Shown piece after piece: positions 8,400-18,565 of a stretch of DNA of 64,000 nt. Each line of letters begins with the position of its first letter. Position 1 is the first letter of the stretch. The notes under the pieces are model-generated. The model made no database searches. It was not told where the DNA came from and saw only the letters and a program-made list of their open reading frames with translations. This stretch comes from Sulfuriferula multivorans (lineage in GTDB: Bacteria; Pseudomonadota; Gammaproteobacteria; Burkholderiales; Sulfuriferulaceae), in contig NZ_BGOW01000014.1 of the NCBI RefSeq assembly GCF_003851125.1, positions 124,001-188,000 on the forward strand. The letters run 5' to 3'. The position numbers and the translations under genes are program-made.

Positions 8400-9521
8400 A
8401 TGAAAATAAAACGAATGTTGGGATCGGCCACAGGCATGGTGCTGGGTTTGGCGACGAATTTGGCGCATGCGGCCTATGAGCTGAATCTGCAAAGTCCGGA
8501 AACACCCATCGCTGGGCAGATTTATCATCTACACACGTTGATTATGTATGTGATTCTGGCGATATTCGTGGTGGTGTTCGGCGCCATGTTTTATTCGATC
8601 TATGCGCACCGCAAGTCCAAGGGCCACCAGGCTGCGCATTTCCATGAAAACACCACGGTTGAGGTTATCTGGACAATCATTCCGTTTTTTATCCTGATAG
8701 GTATGGCGTTTCCCGCGACCAAGACGGTACTGGCCATGAAGGATACGGCGAGTCCGGACATGACGATTAAAGTCACCGGCTATCAGTGGAAATGGGAATA
8801 CGATTATTTGCAGCAAGGAATACATTTTTTCAGCAATCTATCTACACCCAGAGACGAGATTGACAATAAGGCCACCAAGGATGCGCACTATCTGCTTGAA
8901 GTGGACCATCCTCTGGTGGTGCCGATCGGCAAAAAAATCCGCATGCTGGTTACCGCCGATGACGTGATCCACTCCTGGTCCGTGCCGGCCTTTGGAGTAA
9001 AGCAGGACGCGATACCGGGGTTTATCCGCGATACCTGGTTCAAGGTTGATAAACCGGGAATTTATCGCGGCCAGTGTTCCGAGCTATGCGGTAAGGATCA
9101 TGGCTTCATGCCTGTCGTGGTCGAGGCTAAAACGCCTGAAGACTATGCCAAATGGCTTGCCGATCAGAAAGCAAAAATGGCCGCGGTGGTAGAGGATCCG
9201 AATAAGGTCTATACCCTGGATGAAATGAAGAGCAAAGGCGAAAAGGTATACACCACCCATTGCGCAGCCTGCCATCAGGCATCCGGAATGGGTATCCCGG
9301 GCGCATTCCCGGCACTCAACGGTTCCAAGATTGCCACCGGGGATAAGGCGGCACACATTGATCGGGTGATGAACGGAAAGCCGGGGACCGCGATGGCAGC
9401 ATTTGCAGCGCAATTGTCCGATACCGAGATTGCAGCGGTGGTCACATATGAACGTAACGCCTGGAACAACCATACAGGCGATGTGATCCAGCCGTCTGAA
9501 ATCAAAGCACTGCGTAAATAA
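8400..9521 (+). CDS. coxB: Cytochrome c oxidase subunit II with fused cytochrome c domain
   Basis: This 373-residue precursor has a signal peptide (cleaved about AHA-AYE, residue 24), two transmembrane helices (about residues 40-65 and 90-115), a cupredoxin CuA domain and a C-terminal cytochrome c domain. The CuA ligands lie in HSW and in [12 protein letters not shown]; the heme c motif is CAACH near residue 304. Such fusions are typical of caa3-type oxidases, where electrons enter through the tethered cytochrome. The start at 8400 has a strong GGGGAGAAGG site. The gene is followed after 28 bases by coxA. Confidence 0.96.
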   Translation: MKIKRMLGSATGMVLGLATNLAHAAYELNLQSPETPIAGQIYHLHTLIMYVILAIFVVVFGAMFYSIYAHRKSKGHQAAHFHENTTVEVIWTIIPFFILIGMAFPATKTVLAMKDTASPDMTIKVTGYQWKWEYDYLQQGIHFFSNLSTPRDEIDNKATKDAHYLLEVDHPLVVPIGKKIRMLVTADDVIHSWSVPAFGVKQDAIPGFIRDTWFKVDKPGIYRGQCSELCGKDHGFMPVVVEAKTPEDYAKWLADQKAKMAAVVEDPNKVYTLDEMKSKGEKVYTTHCAACHQASGMGIPGAFPALNGSKIATGDKAAHIDRVMNGKPGTAMAAFAAQLSDTEIAAVVTYERNAWNNHTGDVIQPSEIKALRK

Positions 9522-9549
9522 TCAAGCGAGCAAGAAGAGGAGACTCGAT

Positions 9550-11124
9550 ATGGATGCGACACACGCTCACGACCATGGTCATGATCATCACCCCAGCGGT
9601 TTGATGCGCTGGATAAAAACCACCAACCATAAGGATATCGGTACGCTCTATCTGTGGTTTGCGCTGATCATGTTCTTCGTTGCCGGTAGCATGGCGATGA
9701 TGATCCGTGCCGAACTGTTTGAGCCGGGCATGCAGTTTATGCATCCGGAGTTCTTCAACCAGCTTACAACGATGCATGGCCTCATCATGATTTTTGGTGT
9801 GATCATGCCTGCTTTTACCGGGTTTGCGAACTGGCAGGTGCCCTTGATGATTGGGGCGCCGGACATGGCTTTCCCGCGCATGAACAACTGGAGTTTCTGG
9901 CTGCTGCCGGTGGCTGCGATCTTCCTGATTGGCGAGTTCTTCCTGCCGGGTGGCGCTGTCGCTGGTGGCTGGACCATGTATCCGCCGCTGTTCATTCAGG
10001 GCGGCATGTCTTATGACCTGAACATCTTCGCCGTACACATCATGGGCGCCTCGTCCATTATGGGTTCGATCAACATCATCACGACCATCCTGAACATGCG
10101 TGCTCCTGGCATGACCATGATGAAGATGCCGATGTTTGTGTGGACCTGGCTGATAACCGCCTACCTGCTGATTGCTACCATGCCTGTGCTGGCCGGCGCG
10201 GTGACCATGCTGCTGACCGACCGCCATTTCGGCACGCATTTCTTTAATGCGGCAGGCGGTGGTGATCCGGTCATGTTCCAGCATATTTTCTGGTTCTTCG
10301 GACACCCTGAAGTGTACATCCTGATATTGCCGGCCTTTGGCATCATCTCCCAGATTATTCCAACGTTTGCACGCAAGCCGCTGTTTGGTTATGCATCGAT
10401 GGTGTACGCCACCGGTTCCATCGCCATTCTGTCGTTCATCGTCTGGGGACACCACATGTTCACTGTGGGCATGCCTGCAGCAGGACAGCTGTTCTTCATG
10501 TATTCCACCATGCTGATTGCGGTGCCCACCGGGGTGAAGGTGTTCAACTGGGTAGCCACCATGTGGAAGGGTTCGATGACTTTCGAGACACCAATGCTGT
10601 TTGCAGTGGCCTTTGTTTGTCTGTTTACCATGGGAGGGTTCTCCGGACTGGTATTGGCGATTACGCCTGTCGATATCCAGTTGCAGGATACCTATTACGT
10701 GGTTGCGCATTTTCACTATGTACTGGTATCCGGGGCGCTGTTCTCCATTTTTGCCGGTGCATATTACTGGCTGCCAAAATGGACCGGGCACATGTATGAC
10801 GAAAAGCTGGGCAAGTTGCATTTCTGGCTCTCGGTCATTTCCATGAACATTCTGTTTTTCCCCATGCACTTCCTCGGGCTGGCCGGCATGCCAAGGCGGA
10901 TTCCGGACTATGCGCTGCAATTCACCCAATTCAATCAGATTGCCTCGATTGGCGGATTTATCTTTGGCGCCAGCCAGTTGATTTTTCTGATCGTGGTGTT
11001 GAAGGCGGTGCGTGGCGGAGCCAAGGCTACCGACAAAGTATGGGAAGGTGCGGAAGGGCTGGAGTGGACGCTGCCATCACCTGCGCCTTATCACACGTTT
11101 GAGACGGCGCCGATGGTGAAGTGA
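9550..11124 (+). CDS. coxA: Cytochrome c oxidase subunit I
   Basis: This 524-residue subunit, predicted to have 12 transmembrane helices, holds the low-spin heme and the heme-CuB centre that reduces oxygen. Visible landmarks are TTMHGLIM (a heme ligand His), [17 protein letters not shown] with the CuB His and the Tyr of the H-P-E-V-Y cross-link, VWGHHMF (the two further CuB His) and VAHFHYVL (heme ligands). The His-rich N-terminus [11 protein letters not shown] is notable. RBS AAGAGGAG precedes ATG 9550. With the cytochrome c-bearing subunit II it forms an aa3/caa3-type enzyme, although no heme A synthase gene is in this cluster. Confidence 0.98.
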   Translation: MDATHAHDHGHDHHPSGLMRWIKTTNHKDIGTLYLWFALIMFFVAGSMAMMIRAELFEPGMQFMHPEFFNQLTTMHGLIMIFGVIMPAFTGFANWQVPLMIGAPDMAFPRMNNWSFWLLPVAAIFLIGEFFLPGGAVAGGWTMYPPLFIQGGMSYDLNIFAVHIMGASSIMGSINIITTILNMRAPGMTMMKMPMFVWTWLITAYLLIATMPVLAGAVTMLLTDRHFGTHFFNAAGGGDPVMFQHIFWFFGHPEVYILILPAFGIISQIIPTFARKPLFGYASMVYATGSIAILSFIVWGHHMFTVGMPAAGQLFFMYSTMLIAVPTGVKVFNWVATMWKGSMTFETPMLFAVAFVCLFTMGGFSGLVLAITPVDIQLQDTYYVVAHFHYVLVSGALFSIFAGAYYWLPKWTGHMYDEKLGKLHFWLSVISMNILFFPMHFLGLAGMPRRIPDYALQFTQFNQIASIGGFIFGASQLIFLIVVLKAVRGGAKATDKVWEGAEGLEWTLPSPAPYHTFETAPMVK

Positions 11125-11167
11125 ATGTTTGCAGAGCAGGGCGTTCGCCCTGCTCGAACGGGAATAG

Positions 11168-11272
11168 GTGAACAAATTGAACAATGAAGGTAAAAAATAT
11201 TTAACGGCGATCTCGCTTGCATTGATAGCGGTCGGCTTGTTTCTTTACACCATTATTAACCACTGGCAATGA
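11168..11272 (+). CDS. Small single-helix protein between coxA and ctaG
   Basis: A GTG-started frame of 34 codons encodes one hydrophobic helix (TAISLALIAVGLFLYTII) after a charged N-terminus (NEGKKYL). Its TGA overlaps the ctaG ATG in an ATGA junction, which supports real translation. Betaproteobacterial oxidase operons commonly carry a tiny 'cytochrome oxidase small assembly protein' gene at this spot, and this fits by size, topology and position. The ribosome site is weak (GGAA). Confidence 0.65.
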   Translation: MNKLNNEGKKYLTAISLALIAVGLFLYTIINHWQ

Positions 11273-11829
11273 GCGCGACGCAAGCTAACCGGGTAATGCT
11301 GAAAAAACTGGGCATTGTTGCCGTTGCAATGTTCGGGTTCGGTTTTGCGCTGATACCGTTTTACAACAAGCTTTGCGAAGTCAGCGGCCTCAACAAGGGT
11401 GGTGAGCAGGAGCTCGCCAAAAATACCCAGGTAGACATGAGCCGAAAAATACGACTTGAGCTGGATGCCAACCTCAACGAAAACATGCCATGGAAATTTT
11501 CCTCCATGAAGCCCATCGTTGAAGTGCACCCGGGGCAATTGATGCAGGTGGATTACAAGGCGGTCAATAACAGTGATGTGCCGATTACCGGACAGGCGAT
11601 CCCGAGTTATGCCCCTGCCCTTGCCGTGCAATATTTCAAGAAAATTGAGTGTTTTTGTTTCACCAAACAGATGCTTAAACCGCATGAAACCAAAATCATG
11701 CCGGTACTGTTTGTGATTGACCCAGCTCTGCCTAAGGATGTAAAAACTATTACCCTGTCGTATACGTTTTTCAATCTGAACCCGAATGCACAAGCCGTCG
11801 CAGCAAACGATAAGGGCGCACGTGGTTGA
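11269..11829 (+). CDS. ctaG: Cytochrome c oxidase assembly protein CtaG (Cox11 family)
   Basis: This 186-residue membrane-anchored copper chaperone builds the CuB site of subunit I. A single N-terminal helix (about residues 12-32) leads into a periplasmic Cox11 domain. The copper-binding motif is IECFCFTKQ, a C-x-C pair near residue 130, followed by MPVLFVIDPALP. Another conserved Cys lies in NKLCEVSGL after the membrane segment. The gene starts in an ATGA overlap with the small helix gene and is followed by the DUF2970 gene. Confidence 0.96.
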   Translation: MSATQANRVMLKKLGIVAVAMFGFGFALIPFYNKLCEVSGLNKGGEQELAKNTQVDMSRKIRLELDANLNENMPWKFSSMKPIVEVHPGQLMQVDYKAVNNSDVPITGQAIPSYAPALAVQYFKKIECFCFTKQMLKPHETKIMPVLFVIDPALPKDVKTITLSYTFFNLNPNAQAVAANDKGARG

Positions 11830-12028
11830 GGATGGGCAACGTAAAACACTTTCCGGCTGGCGCGCGGCCAAGACGGTGTTCTGGAGTTTTCTGGGTATCC
11901 GGCGCAAGTCGGATTACCAGTCGGATGTAACCCATCTGAAGCCCGTGCAGGTTATCGTGGCCGGGTTGATAGGTGCTGCATTATTGGTAGGTGCGATTTT
12001 ATTTTTGGTCTATCTGGTGACCAAGTAA
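11822..12028 (+). CDS. DUF2970 small membrane protein
   Basis: The family is recognised from TVFWSFLGIRRKSDYQSDV followed by one C-terminal helix (VQVIVAGLIGAALLVGAILF). DUF2970 genes sit between ctaG and coxC in many betaproteobacteria; their function is unknown. I prefer the GTG at 11822 because AAGGG lies 7 bases upstream. The ATG at 11786 lacks a ribosome site and would overlap ctaG by 44 bases. With the GTG start the protein has 68 residues and overlaps ctaG by 8 bases. Confidence 0.8.
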   Translation: MVEDGQRKTLSGWRAAKTVFWSFLGIRRKSDYQSDVTHLKPVQVIVAGLIGAALLVGAILFLVYLVTK

Positions 12029-12079
12029 AATAATTTTTAGGCGTGTAAAAAAATAAAACAGTGAAGGAGGAGCACAGTC

Positions 12080-12931
12080 ATGGAAACGCATCAGGATAGA
12101 TATTACCTCGCACCACCATCGCATTGGCCGATTGTCGGGTCGATTGCATTGATGCTGCTGGCATTTGGATTTGTCATGGATCTCAATGGTATGGGCAACG
12201 GCAAGCTCGTCATGCTTGCCGGAGCGGGTGTGCTGCTGTTCATGCTGTTTGGCTGGTTTGGCACAGTCATACGCGAGAGCGAAGCAGGCAAATACAACGA
12301 TCAGGTGGATTTGTCATTTCGCTGGAGCATGAGCTGGTTCATTTTCTCCGAAGTGATGTTTTTCGCTGCTTTTTTCGGCGCACTGTTCTATACGCGCACA
12401 ATCTCGGTTCCCGGTCTGGGCTCGGGCGAAACCATGCTGCAGTTGTGGCCGCACTATACGGCCACTTGGCCGACAGCCGGTCCGGGGCTGGCCTCGAAAT
12501 TCACTCCGATGGAAGCTTGGGGCATCCCCGCGATCAATACTTTGCTGTTGCTGACTTCAGGTTTGACCGTGACCTGGGCGCACTGGGGATTGAAGAAAAA
12601 CAATCGCACCCAGCTGGTGCTTGGCCTGATCTTGACCGTCGCGTTGGGTATGTGCTTCCTCGGTTTGCAGGCATATGAATATCACGAAGCCTATACCAAA
12701 CTGGGCCTGACGCTGGGAGCGGGTGTATATGGCGCCACGTTTTTCATGCTGACCGGGTTTCACGGTTTTCATGTCACCGTCGGCACCATCATGTTGATTG
12801 TGATTCTGTTTCGTTCGATGGCTGGGCACTTCAAACCAAGCCATCATTTTGCGTTCGAGGCAGTGTCCTGGTATTGGCACTTTGTGGACGTGGTATGGTT
12901 GCTGCTGTTTGTGGTGGTGTATTGGTTATAA
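12080..12931 (+). CDS. coxC: Cytochrome c oxidase subunit III
   Basis: This 283-residue protein with seven predicted helices stabilises the catalytic core of the aa3 oxidase. FRWSMSWFIFSEVMFFAAFFGALFYTR and YEYHEAYTKLGLTLGAGVYGATFFMLTGFHGFHVTVGTIML are quoted here only in part: the key points are E in SEVMFF, the E-Y-x-E pair and the FHGFHV motif. SWYWHFVDVVWLLLF ends the protein, as is typical. The RBS is GAAGGAGGAG. A good terminator follows at 12957-12986. Confidence 0.97.
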   Translation: METHQDRYYLAPPSHWPIVGSIALMLLAFGFVMDLNGMGNGKLVMLAGAGVLLFMLFGWFGTVIRESEAGKYNDQVDLSFRWSMSWFIFSEVMFFAAFFGALFYTRTISVPGLGSGETMLQLWPHYTATWPTAGPGLASKFTPMEAWGIPAINTLLLLTSGLTVTWAHWGLKKNNRTQLVLGLILTVALGMCFLGLQAYEYHEAYTKLGLTLGAGVYGATFFMLTGFHGFHVTVGTIMLIVILFRSMAGHFKPSHHFAFEAVSWYWHFVDVVWLLLFVVVYWL

Positions 12932-12956
12932 GAGCAAGGCGGGGATAAAGGGGACT

Positions 12957-12986
12957 GCGCCGCACGCGCAAGTGTGCGGCGCTTTT
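12957..12986 (+). terminator. Rho-independent terminator after coxC
   Basis: GCGCCGCAC (12957-12965) pairs perfectly with GTGCGGCGC (12974-12982) across an 8-base loop and is followed by TTTTATT. It stands between coxC and the convergent DUF2909 gene, so it most likely ends the coxBA-ctaG-coxC transcript. Confidence 0.8.
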
Positions 12987-12994
12987 ATTCCGGG

Positions 12995-13192
12995 TTACAC
13001 ACTGCGTTGAGGCAACCAGCCAAAATGGAAGCCGAGCATCAGCAGGGCGAACAAAGTGAGAGACAATATGATCCGTACCGTAAGCGCCTTGACGGTACGT
13101 TCGGACTGGCCTTTATCTTTGATGAGATAGTAGAGTGCACTGAACAGGCTGGCGAGAATCAGAAAAATAAAAATCAATACAATAATGCGCAT
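12995..13192 (-). CDS. DUF2909 twin-transmembrane small protein
   Basis: This 65-residue protein consists of two hydrophobic helices (about residues 1-20 and 37-58) joined by a charged loop, LIKDKGQSERTVKALTVR. The pattern matches the DUF2909 'twin transmembrane' family found between coxC and SURF1 on the opposite strand in betaproteobacterial oxidase clusters. I start at ATG 13192 (MRIIVLIF); longer in-frame starts reach 13264 but run into the region before SURF1. Function unknown. Confidence 0.8.
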   Translation of the reverse strand: MRIIVLIFIFLILASLFSALYYLIKDKGQSERTVKALTVRIILSLTLFALLMLGFHFGWLPQRSV

Positions 13193-13265
13193 GACTGGCC
13201 TCCGCGATACAATTTTTTTCAGTCTATCCCAGCCTACCGAGACATGCCAGCGAGACACTAGCAAG

Positions 13266-13976
13266 ATGAGATTTGGAGCCTATCAATTCAAGCCGACGTT
13301 GGTGCCCACTTTGGCCATGATAGTGATGATCGCGCTGACCTTGTTTTTAGCCAACTGGCAACTGAATCGGGCAGATCAAAAAAGCGCATTGCAAGCGCGC
13401 TATGACCTGATGCAGCGAGACCCCGCCGTGACGCTGCCGGTTCGAGGGGGCGATGGCACAAACCTGTTGTACCAAAAAGTGGCTTTGCATGGCCATTTTG
13501 ATTTTTCCCGCCAGATTTACATCGATAACAAACTCTACCAGGGGCGTGCAGGTTACTATGTCATTGCACCGTTTCGCGACGACTTTAGCGGAAGCTATGT
13601 GCTGGTCAATCGGGGCTGGCTGGGTGCCGGTAATCGCGCCATTCCTCCGCACGCAGAACAGGCGCCCGGCGAGGTGCGTATTGAAGGTATCGTGACCAAC
13701 CCGATTAGCCGTTTCCTGGAATTGTCGACAGCAACGGTACAGGGACAGGTATGGGAAAACCTGCATTTTAAGCATTACACTGCGACGCTTCCCTACGCTG
13801 TACAGCCCATTTTGATCCAGCAGATCAATGACACCAGGGATGGTCTGGTTAGGGTATGGGATCGCCCCGATGCCGGTGCGGCGATGAATATGGGTTATGC
13901 CGTACAGTGGTTCGCAATCGCAACGGCAATTTTAATTATTTATCTGGTGCTCAATGTCAAACGTATCTCAGCCTGA
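13266..13976 (+). CDS. SURF1 family cytochrome oxidase biogenesis protein
   Basis: This 236-residue protein has the SURF1 topology: a helix near each end (about residues 12-32 and 213-232) and a periplasmic domain between. YVIAPFRDD, VLVNRGWLGAG and GEVRIEGIV are the family hallmarks. SURF1 proteins help deliver heme to subunit I. The start is ATG 13266 (MRFGAYQFKPTL); an in-frame upstream extension has no homology. It diverges from the DUF2909 gene and overlaps the next gene by 23 bases. Confidence 0.93.
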   Translation: MRFGAYQFKPTLVPTLAMIVMIALTLFLANWQLNRADQKSALQARYDLMQRDPAVTLPVRGGDGTNLLYQKVALHGHFDFSRQIYIDNKLYQGRAGYYVIAPFRDDFSGSYVLVNRGWLGAGNRAIPPHAEQAPGEVRIEGIVTNPISRFLELSTATVQGQVWENLHFKHYTATLPYAVQPILIQQINDTRDGLVRVWDRPDAGAAMNMGYAVQWFAIATAILIIYLVLNVKRISA

Positions 13977-14538
13977 AAACAAAATTTCCCGCATCAAGCT
14001 ATTGTTGCTATTCGGACTTTTTGCGTTGCCCTTGGCGGCTTCATATATTGCGTATTATTTCTGGACGCCCAGTGGGAAAACTTCCAACTATGGCGAATTG
14101 CTGCCGGTGCAGATGCTGACTGGCGTGGCTGGTACTGAGGCGAGTGGATCTGCATTCAGTCAGAAACAATTAAAAGGCAAGTGGGTAATGGTGATGTTTG
14201 ACAGCGGCAGGTGCGATGCGTCTTGCCGCGAGAAACTTTATACCATGCGCCAGGTACGCACAGCGCAGGGTGCGGAGCGCGACAGGCTGCAGCGTCTTTG
14301 GCTGGTCACCGATAATGTAGCGCCCACCTCTGAATTGATGGTCGATTATCCGGGCACGATTGTGGTGACAGCGAGCAAAGAGATGAGCGCAAAATTCCCT
14401 GCGAACGGACAGGTAGCGGATTATATTTATCTGGTCGACCCGTTGGGTAACCTGATGATGCGTTTTCCAAAAAAACCGAACCCCAGTGGCATGATCAAAG
14501 ACATCAAGCATTTGCTCAAGACATCACAAATTGGCTAG
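13954..14538 (+). CDS. Membrane-anchored Sco-like thioredoxin-fold protein of the oxidase cluster
   Basis: This 194-residue protein has one N-terminal helix (about residues 15-36) and a periplasmic domain with thioredoxin-like segments: GKWVMVMFDSGRC, then YIYLVDPLGNLMMRF. C87-x3-C91 has the spacing of the copper motif in Sco proteins. Proteins of this type occur between SURF1 and the heme synthase genes in betaproteobacteria and are usually unnamed. A role in copper or redox assembly of the oxidase is inferred from motif and place. It overlaps SURF1 by 23 bases. Confidence 0.8.
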   Translation: MSNVSQPENKISRIKLLLLFGLFALPLAASYIAYYFWTPSGKTSNYGELLPVQMLTGVAGTEASGSAFSQKQLKGKWVMVMFDSGRCDASCREKLYTMRQVRTAQGAERDRLQRLWLVTDNVAPTSELMVDYPGTIVVTASKEMSAKFPANGQVADYIYLVDPLGNLMMRFPKKPNPSGMIKDIKHLLKTSQIG

Positions 14539-14589
14539 AAAATTAAAACTGAAGGTGCGTACAGCGTGCCCAACGGACGGAGGTAAAAT

Positions 14590-15504
14590 ATGACTACCAG
14601 CCTGATTTTGCAAATAAGCGCTTGCCGCTGTCAGCAATTTTTGCGGCTTTGCAAATTGCGCGTTGTATCGTTGATCGTATTTACTGCTGTGATTGGCATG
14701 TTCCTCGCGGTGCCCGGCTGGCCACCCTTGGTGCCGATGCTGGCCGCTACGCTTGGTATTGCCATGGTGGCAGGTGCGGCAGCTGCATTCAACTGCCTGG
14801 TGGAGCAGAAGATAGACGCCAAAATGGCGCGTACGCGTGCCCGGCCGCTTCCCACCGGGGAAGTCAACAGTGCACAAACACTGGTGTTCTCTGGTTTGGT
14901 AGGCGGCGGCGGGATGTATTTGCTGCATGCATATGTCAATCCGTTGACGGCATGGTTAACCTTGGCCACGTTTGTGGGCTATGCGGTGGTCTATACTATA
15001 TTTCTAAAACCGGCCACTCCGCAGAATATTGTGATCGGGGGGGCATCAGGTGCCATGCCGCCGGTGCTGGGATGGGCGGCGGTCACTGGCGAGGTGAGCA
15101 GTGATGCACTGCTGTTATTCCTGATTATTTTTGTGTGGACCCCGCCGCATTTCTGGGCGCTGGCCCTGTATCGCAGCAAGGAATATGCGAAAGCCGGATT
15201 GCCCATGCTGCCGGTAACCCACGGTGAAGAATACACGCGCTTGCAAGTGCTGCTCTATACCGTGGCGCTTACCGCAGTGACGCTGCTGCCATTCGTTACG
15301 GGCATGAGTGGATTGATCTACCTTGGCGGTACGCTGATATTGGATGGCATCTTCCTCTATTATGCGATTTCCATTTATCGGCATTACAGTGATGCCCTGG
15401 CGCAAAAGACATTTCGCTATTCAATCCTGTACCTCAGTTTGCTGTTTGCATTGTTGCTGGTTGACCATTACTGGATGATCAAATTCATGCGGCCGGTGGG
15501 TTAG
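14590..15504 (+). CDS. ctaB: Protoheme IX farnesyltransferase (heme O synthase)
   Basis: This 304-residue UbiA-family membrane enzyme attaches farnesyl to heme B, giving heme O. Nine hydrophobic segments are visible. The first Asp-rich motif is represented by [20 protein letters not shown], and the second region is [19 protein letters not shown]. In relatives a heme A synthase gene (ctaA/cox15) normally sits immediately upstream. Here only 51 bases separate ctaB from the Sco-like gene. An RBS, GGAGG, precedes ATG 14590. Confidence 0.97.
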   Translation: MTTSLILQISACRCQQFLRLCKLRVVSLIVFTAVIGMFLAVPGWPPLVPMLAATLGIAMVAGAAAAFNCLVEQKIDAKMARTRARPLPTGEVNSAQTLVFSGLVGGGGMYLLHAYVNPLTAWLTLATFVGYAVVYTIFLKPATPQNIVIGGASGAMPPVLGWAAVTGEVSSDALLLFLIIFVWTPPHFWALALYRSKEYAKAGLPMLPVTHGEEYTRLQVLLYTVALTAVTLLPFVTGMSGLIYLGGTLILDGIFLYYAISIYRHYSDALAQKTFRYSILYLSLLFALLLVDHYWMIKFMRPVG

Positions 15505-15608
15505 CGCACCATATATTTTCATCATTCGGACAGCAGGAATACAATCCTGGTTTGCCCGCTATAAACTTGCGGCAAACTTTCCCTTGTGGGTATGTTCGAA
15601 GAGGCAAT

Positions 15609-16202
15609 ATGGTCAGCCGGCATCCAGTTCATTTCCTTTTTTTGTTTGTGGCGCTTGTTTTCAGTGGCTGCAGTCAGAAACAGGCACCGCATTATCAAGC
15701 TACCGATATCACCGGCGCCGATTATGCGCGCGATTTTCGGCTGACTGACCAGACCGGCAAGGTGCGAACCCTGGCCGATTTTCGTGGCAAGGTCGTTGCA
15801 ATCTTTTTTGGGTATACGCACTGTCCGGATGTTTGTCCGACCACATTGTCGGATTTCGCCATGGCGATGAAACTGCTTGGCAAGGATGCCGCCAGGGTAC
15901 AGGTCATTTTTGTGACGGTGGATCCGCAACGGGATACACGCAGCGTGCTTGCCCAGTATATGCCTGCCTTCAATCCCGGTTTCCTGGGAATGTATGCCAG
16001 CCCGGAAGAAACTGCCGTACTCGCCAAATCATTCAAGGTTTTTTATCAAAAGCAGCCGCCAGATGCGCGTGGCAATTATACGGTGGACCACAGTGCCGGG
16101 ACCTATATCTACGACACACAAGGCCGGTTGCGACTCTACATGCCCTATGGGGAAGGGCCTCATGCAATCGCGCACGACATTTCATTGTTGCTCAGGAACT
16201 GA
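15609..16202 (+). CDS. SCO1/SenC family copper chaperone lipoprotein
   Basis: This 197-residue protein carries a lipoprotein signal (lipobox LVFSGC, about residue 18) and a thioredoxin-like Sco domain. The copper motif is THCPDVCPTTL (CxxxC). The distal His is in YTVDHSAGTYIYD. Sco proteins deliver copper to the CuA site of subunit II. I start at ATG 15609, after GAAGAGG, not at the in-frame ATG at 15552, because the signal peptide then begins properly. It closes the aa3 assembly cluster, 112 bases before ccoN. Confidence 0.93.
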   Translation: MVSRHPVHFLFLFVALVFSGCSQKQAPHYQATDITGADYARDFRLTDQTGKVRTLADFRGKVVAIFFGYTHCPDVCPTTLSDFAMAMKLLGKDAARVQVIFVTVDPQRDTRSVLAQYMPAFNPGFLGMYASPEETAVLAKSFKVFYQKQPPDARGNYTVDHSAGTYIYDTQGRLRLYMPYGEGPHAIAHDISLLLRN

Positions 16203-16314
16203 ACATATCTTGCGCGCGGCAACCTGTCGCTGGTAAAATCCGAAAATTCGTAATATTCCAATTTACTAACACTAGCTAATTTTAATTAAGACTAGGCGAC
16301 GTAGGAGAGTCCTC

Positions 16315-17784
16315 ATGGCGGTTACGGCACTGAGCAGTACCGAGCAATACAATTTCGATATTGTGAAGAAGTTCTCCATCATGACCATGGTGTGGGGTGT
16401 GATTGCCATGACAGCGGGCGTATATATTGCGTCAGAACTGGCATGGCCGTTCCTGAATTTCGATATTCCATACATCACATTCGGACGACTCCGTCCGGTG
16501 CATACCACCAGCGCGATTTTCGGTTTCGGCGGCAGCGCATTGTTTGCAACCTCCTATTACATTGTGCAGCGCACCTGCCAGTCGCGCCTGTTCAGTGACG
16601 GTATGGCAAGCTTCACCTTCTGGGGCTGGCAAGCGATTGTTGTGCTGGCGGATATCAGTTATATGCTGGGCCACACCCAATCGCGCGAATACGCGGAAAT
16701 GGAATGGCCGATCGATATCCTGATCGAGATTGTATGGGTCACTTATCTTGCCGTGTTTGTCGGCACCATCATGCGCCGCAAGCAGCCACATATCTATGTG
16801 GCCAACTGGTTCTTCCTGTCCTTCATTCTTGCCACTGCGCTGCTGCACACCTTCAACAATCTGGCGGTGCCGGTCAGCCTGTTCTCGATGAAGTCATACA
16901 GCCTGTTTTCGGGTGTGCAGGATGCGATGACGGAATGGTGGTACGGGCACAACGCGGTTGGTTTCTTCCTGACAGCGGCGTTTCTGGGCATGATGTACTA
17001 CTTCGTGCCCAAGCAGGCCGGTCGTCCGATTTACTCTTACCGTTTGTCCATCGTCCATTTCTGGGCACTGTCTTTCCTGTACATGTGGGTCGGCGCACAC
17101 CACCTGCATTGGACCGCGCTGCCGGACTGGACTTCCACTCTGGCGGCGACATTCTCCATCATGCTGCTGCTGCCATCCTGGGGCGGCATGATCAACGGCA
17201 TCATGACCCTGTCCGGTGCGTGGGATAAGCTGCGTACCGATCCGATCATGCGTTTCCTGATCGTGGCGCTGTCGTTCTATGGCATGGCTACTTTTGAAGG
17301 CCCCCTGCTGGCGCTGAAAGACGTGAACGCGCTGTCGCATTACACGGATTGGACTGTTGGTCACGTGCACTCAGGCACGCTGGGCTGGGTGTCAATGATT
17401 ACCTTCGGTTCCATGTATCACATGATACCCAAGCTGTGGGACACCAAAATCTGGAGCCAAAAACTGGTGGGCATACATTTCTGGTTTGCCAGCATTGGCG
17501 TGTTGCTATACATCACTGCGATGTGGATTTCCGGCATTCTGCAAGGGCTGATGTGGCGTGCATTCGATCAGTACGGCAATCTTCAGTACTCATTCGTTGA
17601 GTCTGTTGCAGCCATGCACCCGTTCTATGCGATGCGTGCGATTGGCGGCATGTTCTTCCTGACCGGCATGGTGATGATGTTCGTTAACGTTGCCATGACC
17701 ATTCGCCAAGCCAGAGGCGAGGCAGCAGAGCTGGAAGCAAAAATGTCCGCCAAAATGGTCAAATCCGGCATGGCCGGCGCTTAA
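16315..17784 (+). CDS. ccoN: cbb3-type cytochrome c oxidase subunit I
   Basis: This 489-residue, 12-helix catalytic subunit binds heme b, heme b3 and CuB for microaerobic respiration. [17 protein letters not shown] holds a heme-ligand His. [22 protein letters not shown] carries the cbb3-specific CuB His and cross-linked Tyr region. [13 protein letters not shown] and [13 protein letters not shown] give further His ligands. The RBS is TAGGAGAG. I looked for an FNR/ANR box in the 112-base gap upstream and saw none. It begins the ccoNOQP operon. Confidence 0.98.
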   Translation: MAVTALSSTEQYNFDIVKKFSIMTMVWGVIAMTAGVYIASELAWPFLNFDIPYITFGRLRPVHTTSAIFGFGGSALFATSYYIVQRTCQSRLFSDGMASFTFWGWQAIVVLADISYMLGHTQSREYAEMEWPIDILIEIVWVTYLAVFVGTIMRRKQPHIYVANWFFLSFILATALLHTFNNLAVPVSLFSMKSYSLFSGVQDAMTEWWYGHNAVGFFLTAAFLGMMYYFVPKQAGRPIYSYRLSIVHFWALSFLYMWVGAHHLHWTALPDWTSTLAATFSIMLLLPSWGGMINGIMTLSGAWDKLRTDPIMRFLIVALSFYGMATFEGPLLALKDVNALSHYTDWTVGHVHSGTLGWVSMITFGSMYHMIPKLWDTKIWSQKLVGIHFWFASIGVLLYITAMWISGILQGLMWRAFDQYGNLQYSFVESVAAMHPFYAMRAIGGMFFLTGMVMMFVNVAMTIRQARGEAAELEAKMSAKMVKSGMAGA

Positions 17785-17802
17785 AAGTACAAGGAAACAG
17801 AA

Positions 17803-18546
17803 ATGTTCAATTTCAAGCACGAATGGATTGAGACCAATGTGGGCCTGCTGCTGGTGCTGGTCATGCTGGCCATCAGTATTGGCGGCCTGGTAGAAATCGC
17901 TCCGCTATTTCTTATCAAGAACACCGTGGAGAAAGTGGATGGCGTACGTCCCTACACCCCGCTGGAATTGCGGGGCCGTGATATCTATCAGCGTGAAGGT
18001 TGCTACCTGTGCCATTCGCAGATGATCCGTCCGTTCCGCGATGAAGCGCTGCGTTATGGACACTATTCGCTGGCAGCCGAGTCGGAATACGATCATCCAT
18101 TCCAGTGGGGTTCCAAGCGTACCGGACCGGATCTGGCGCGCGTCGGCAAGAAGTACTCCAACGAATGGCAGGTTGCTCACCTGACCAGTCCACGCTCCAT
18201 GGTTCCAGAATCAGTCATGCCCAATTTCCCCTGGCTGGAAAAGAATGAACTGAATATTTCGGATATCAAGGAACGCATGGAAGCCTTGCGTAAAGTCGGC
18301 GTACCCTATTCGCTCACCAAATCCGAATATCAGGCTAACGTCAAACAGTTCGGGGCAGCAACAGCCGAGATGTTGAGCATCCCGGATGCGCGCAAAAATC
18401 TTATCGCTCAGGCAGAGTCGGGCAACTATGATGGTGACCCCAGCAGAATTACGGAGATGGATGCGCTGGTGGCGTATTTGCAGGTGCTTGGCACCATGGT
18501 TGATTTCAGCAAATATGACGACGACGCGTTTGTGAAATACCGTTAA
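17803..18546 (+). CDS. ccoO: cbb3-type cytochrome c oxidase subunit II (monoheme cytochrome c)
   Basis: This 247-residue subunit has one N-terminal membrane helix (about residues 14-36) and a periplasmic cytochrome c domain with the heme motif C-YL-C-H near residue 68. [21 protein letters not shown] and [16 protein letters not shown] are the classic CcoO signature, with a likely Met ligand in [10 protein letters not shown]. It lies 18 bases after ccoN and before ccoQ. Confidence 0.97.
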   Translation: MFNFKHEWIETNVGLLLVLVMLAISIGGLVEIAPLFLIKNTVEKVDGVRPYTPLELRGRDIYQREGCYLCHSQMIRPFRDEALRYGHYSLAAESEYDHPFQWGSKRTGPDLARVGKKYSNEWQVAHLTSPRSMVPESVMPNFPWLEKNELNISDIKERMEALRKVGVPYSLTKSEYQANVKQFGAATAEMLSIPDARKNLIAQAESGNYDGDPSRITEMDALVAYLQVLGTMVDFSKYDDDAFVKYR

Positions 18547-18565
18547 TCAATAATTAGGCCGGCCC

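Noticed and set aside
9502-10929. 475-codon open frame opposite coxA
   Set aside because: It is the exact antisense of strongly conserved coxA, is His/Gln-rich and has no recognisable domain. It arises from codon bias.
16203-16314. Search for an FNR/ANR box before ccoN
   Set aside because: No TTGAT-N4-ATCAA-like sequence is present in the gap, so I do not claim anaerobic control by FNR.
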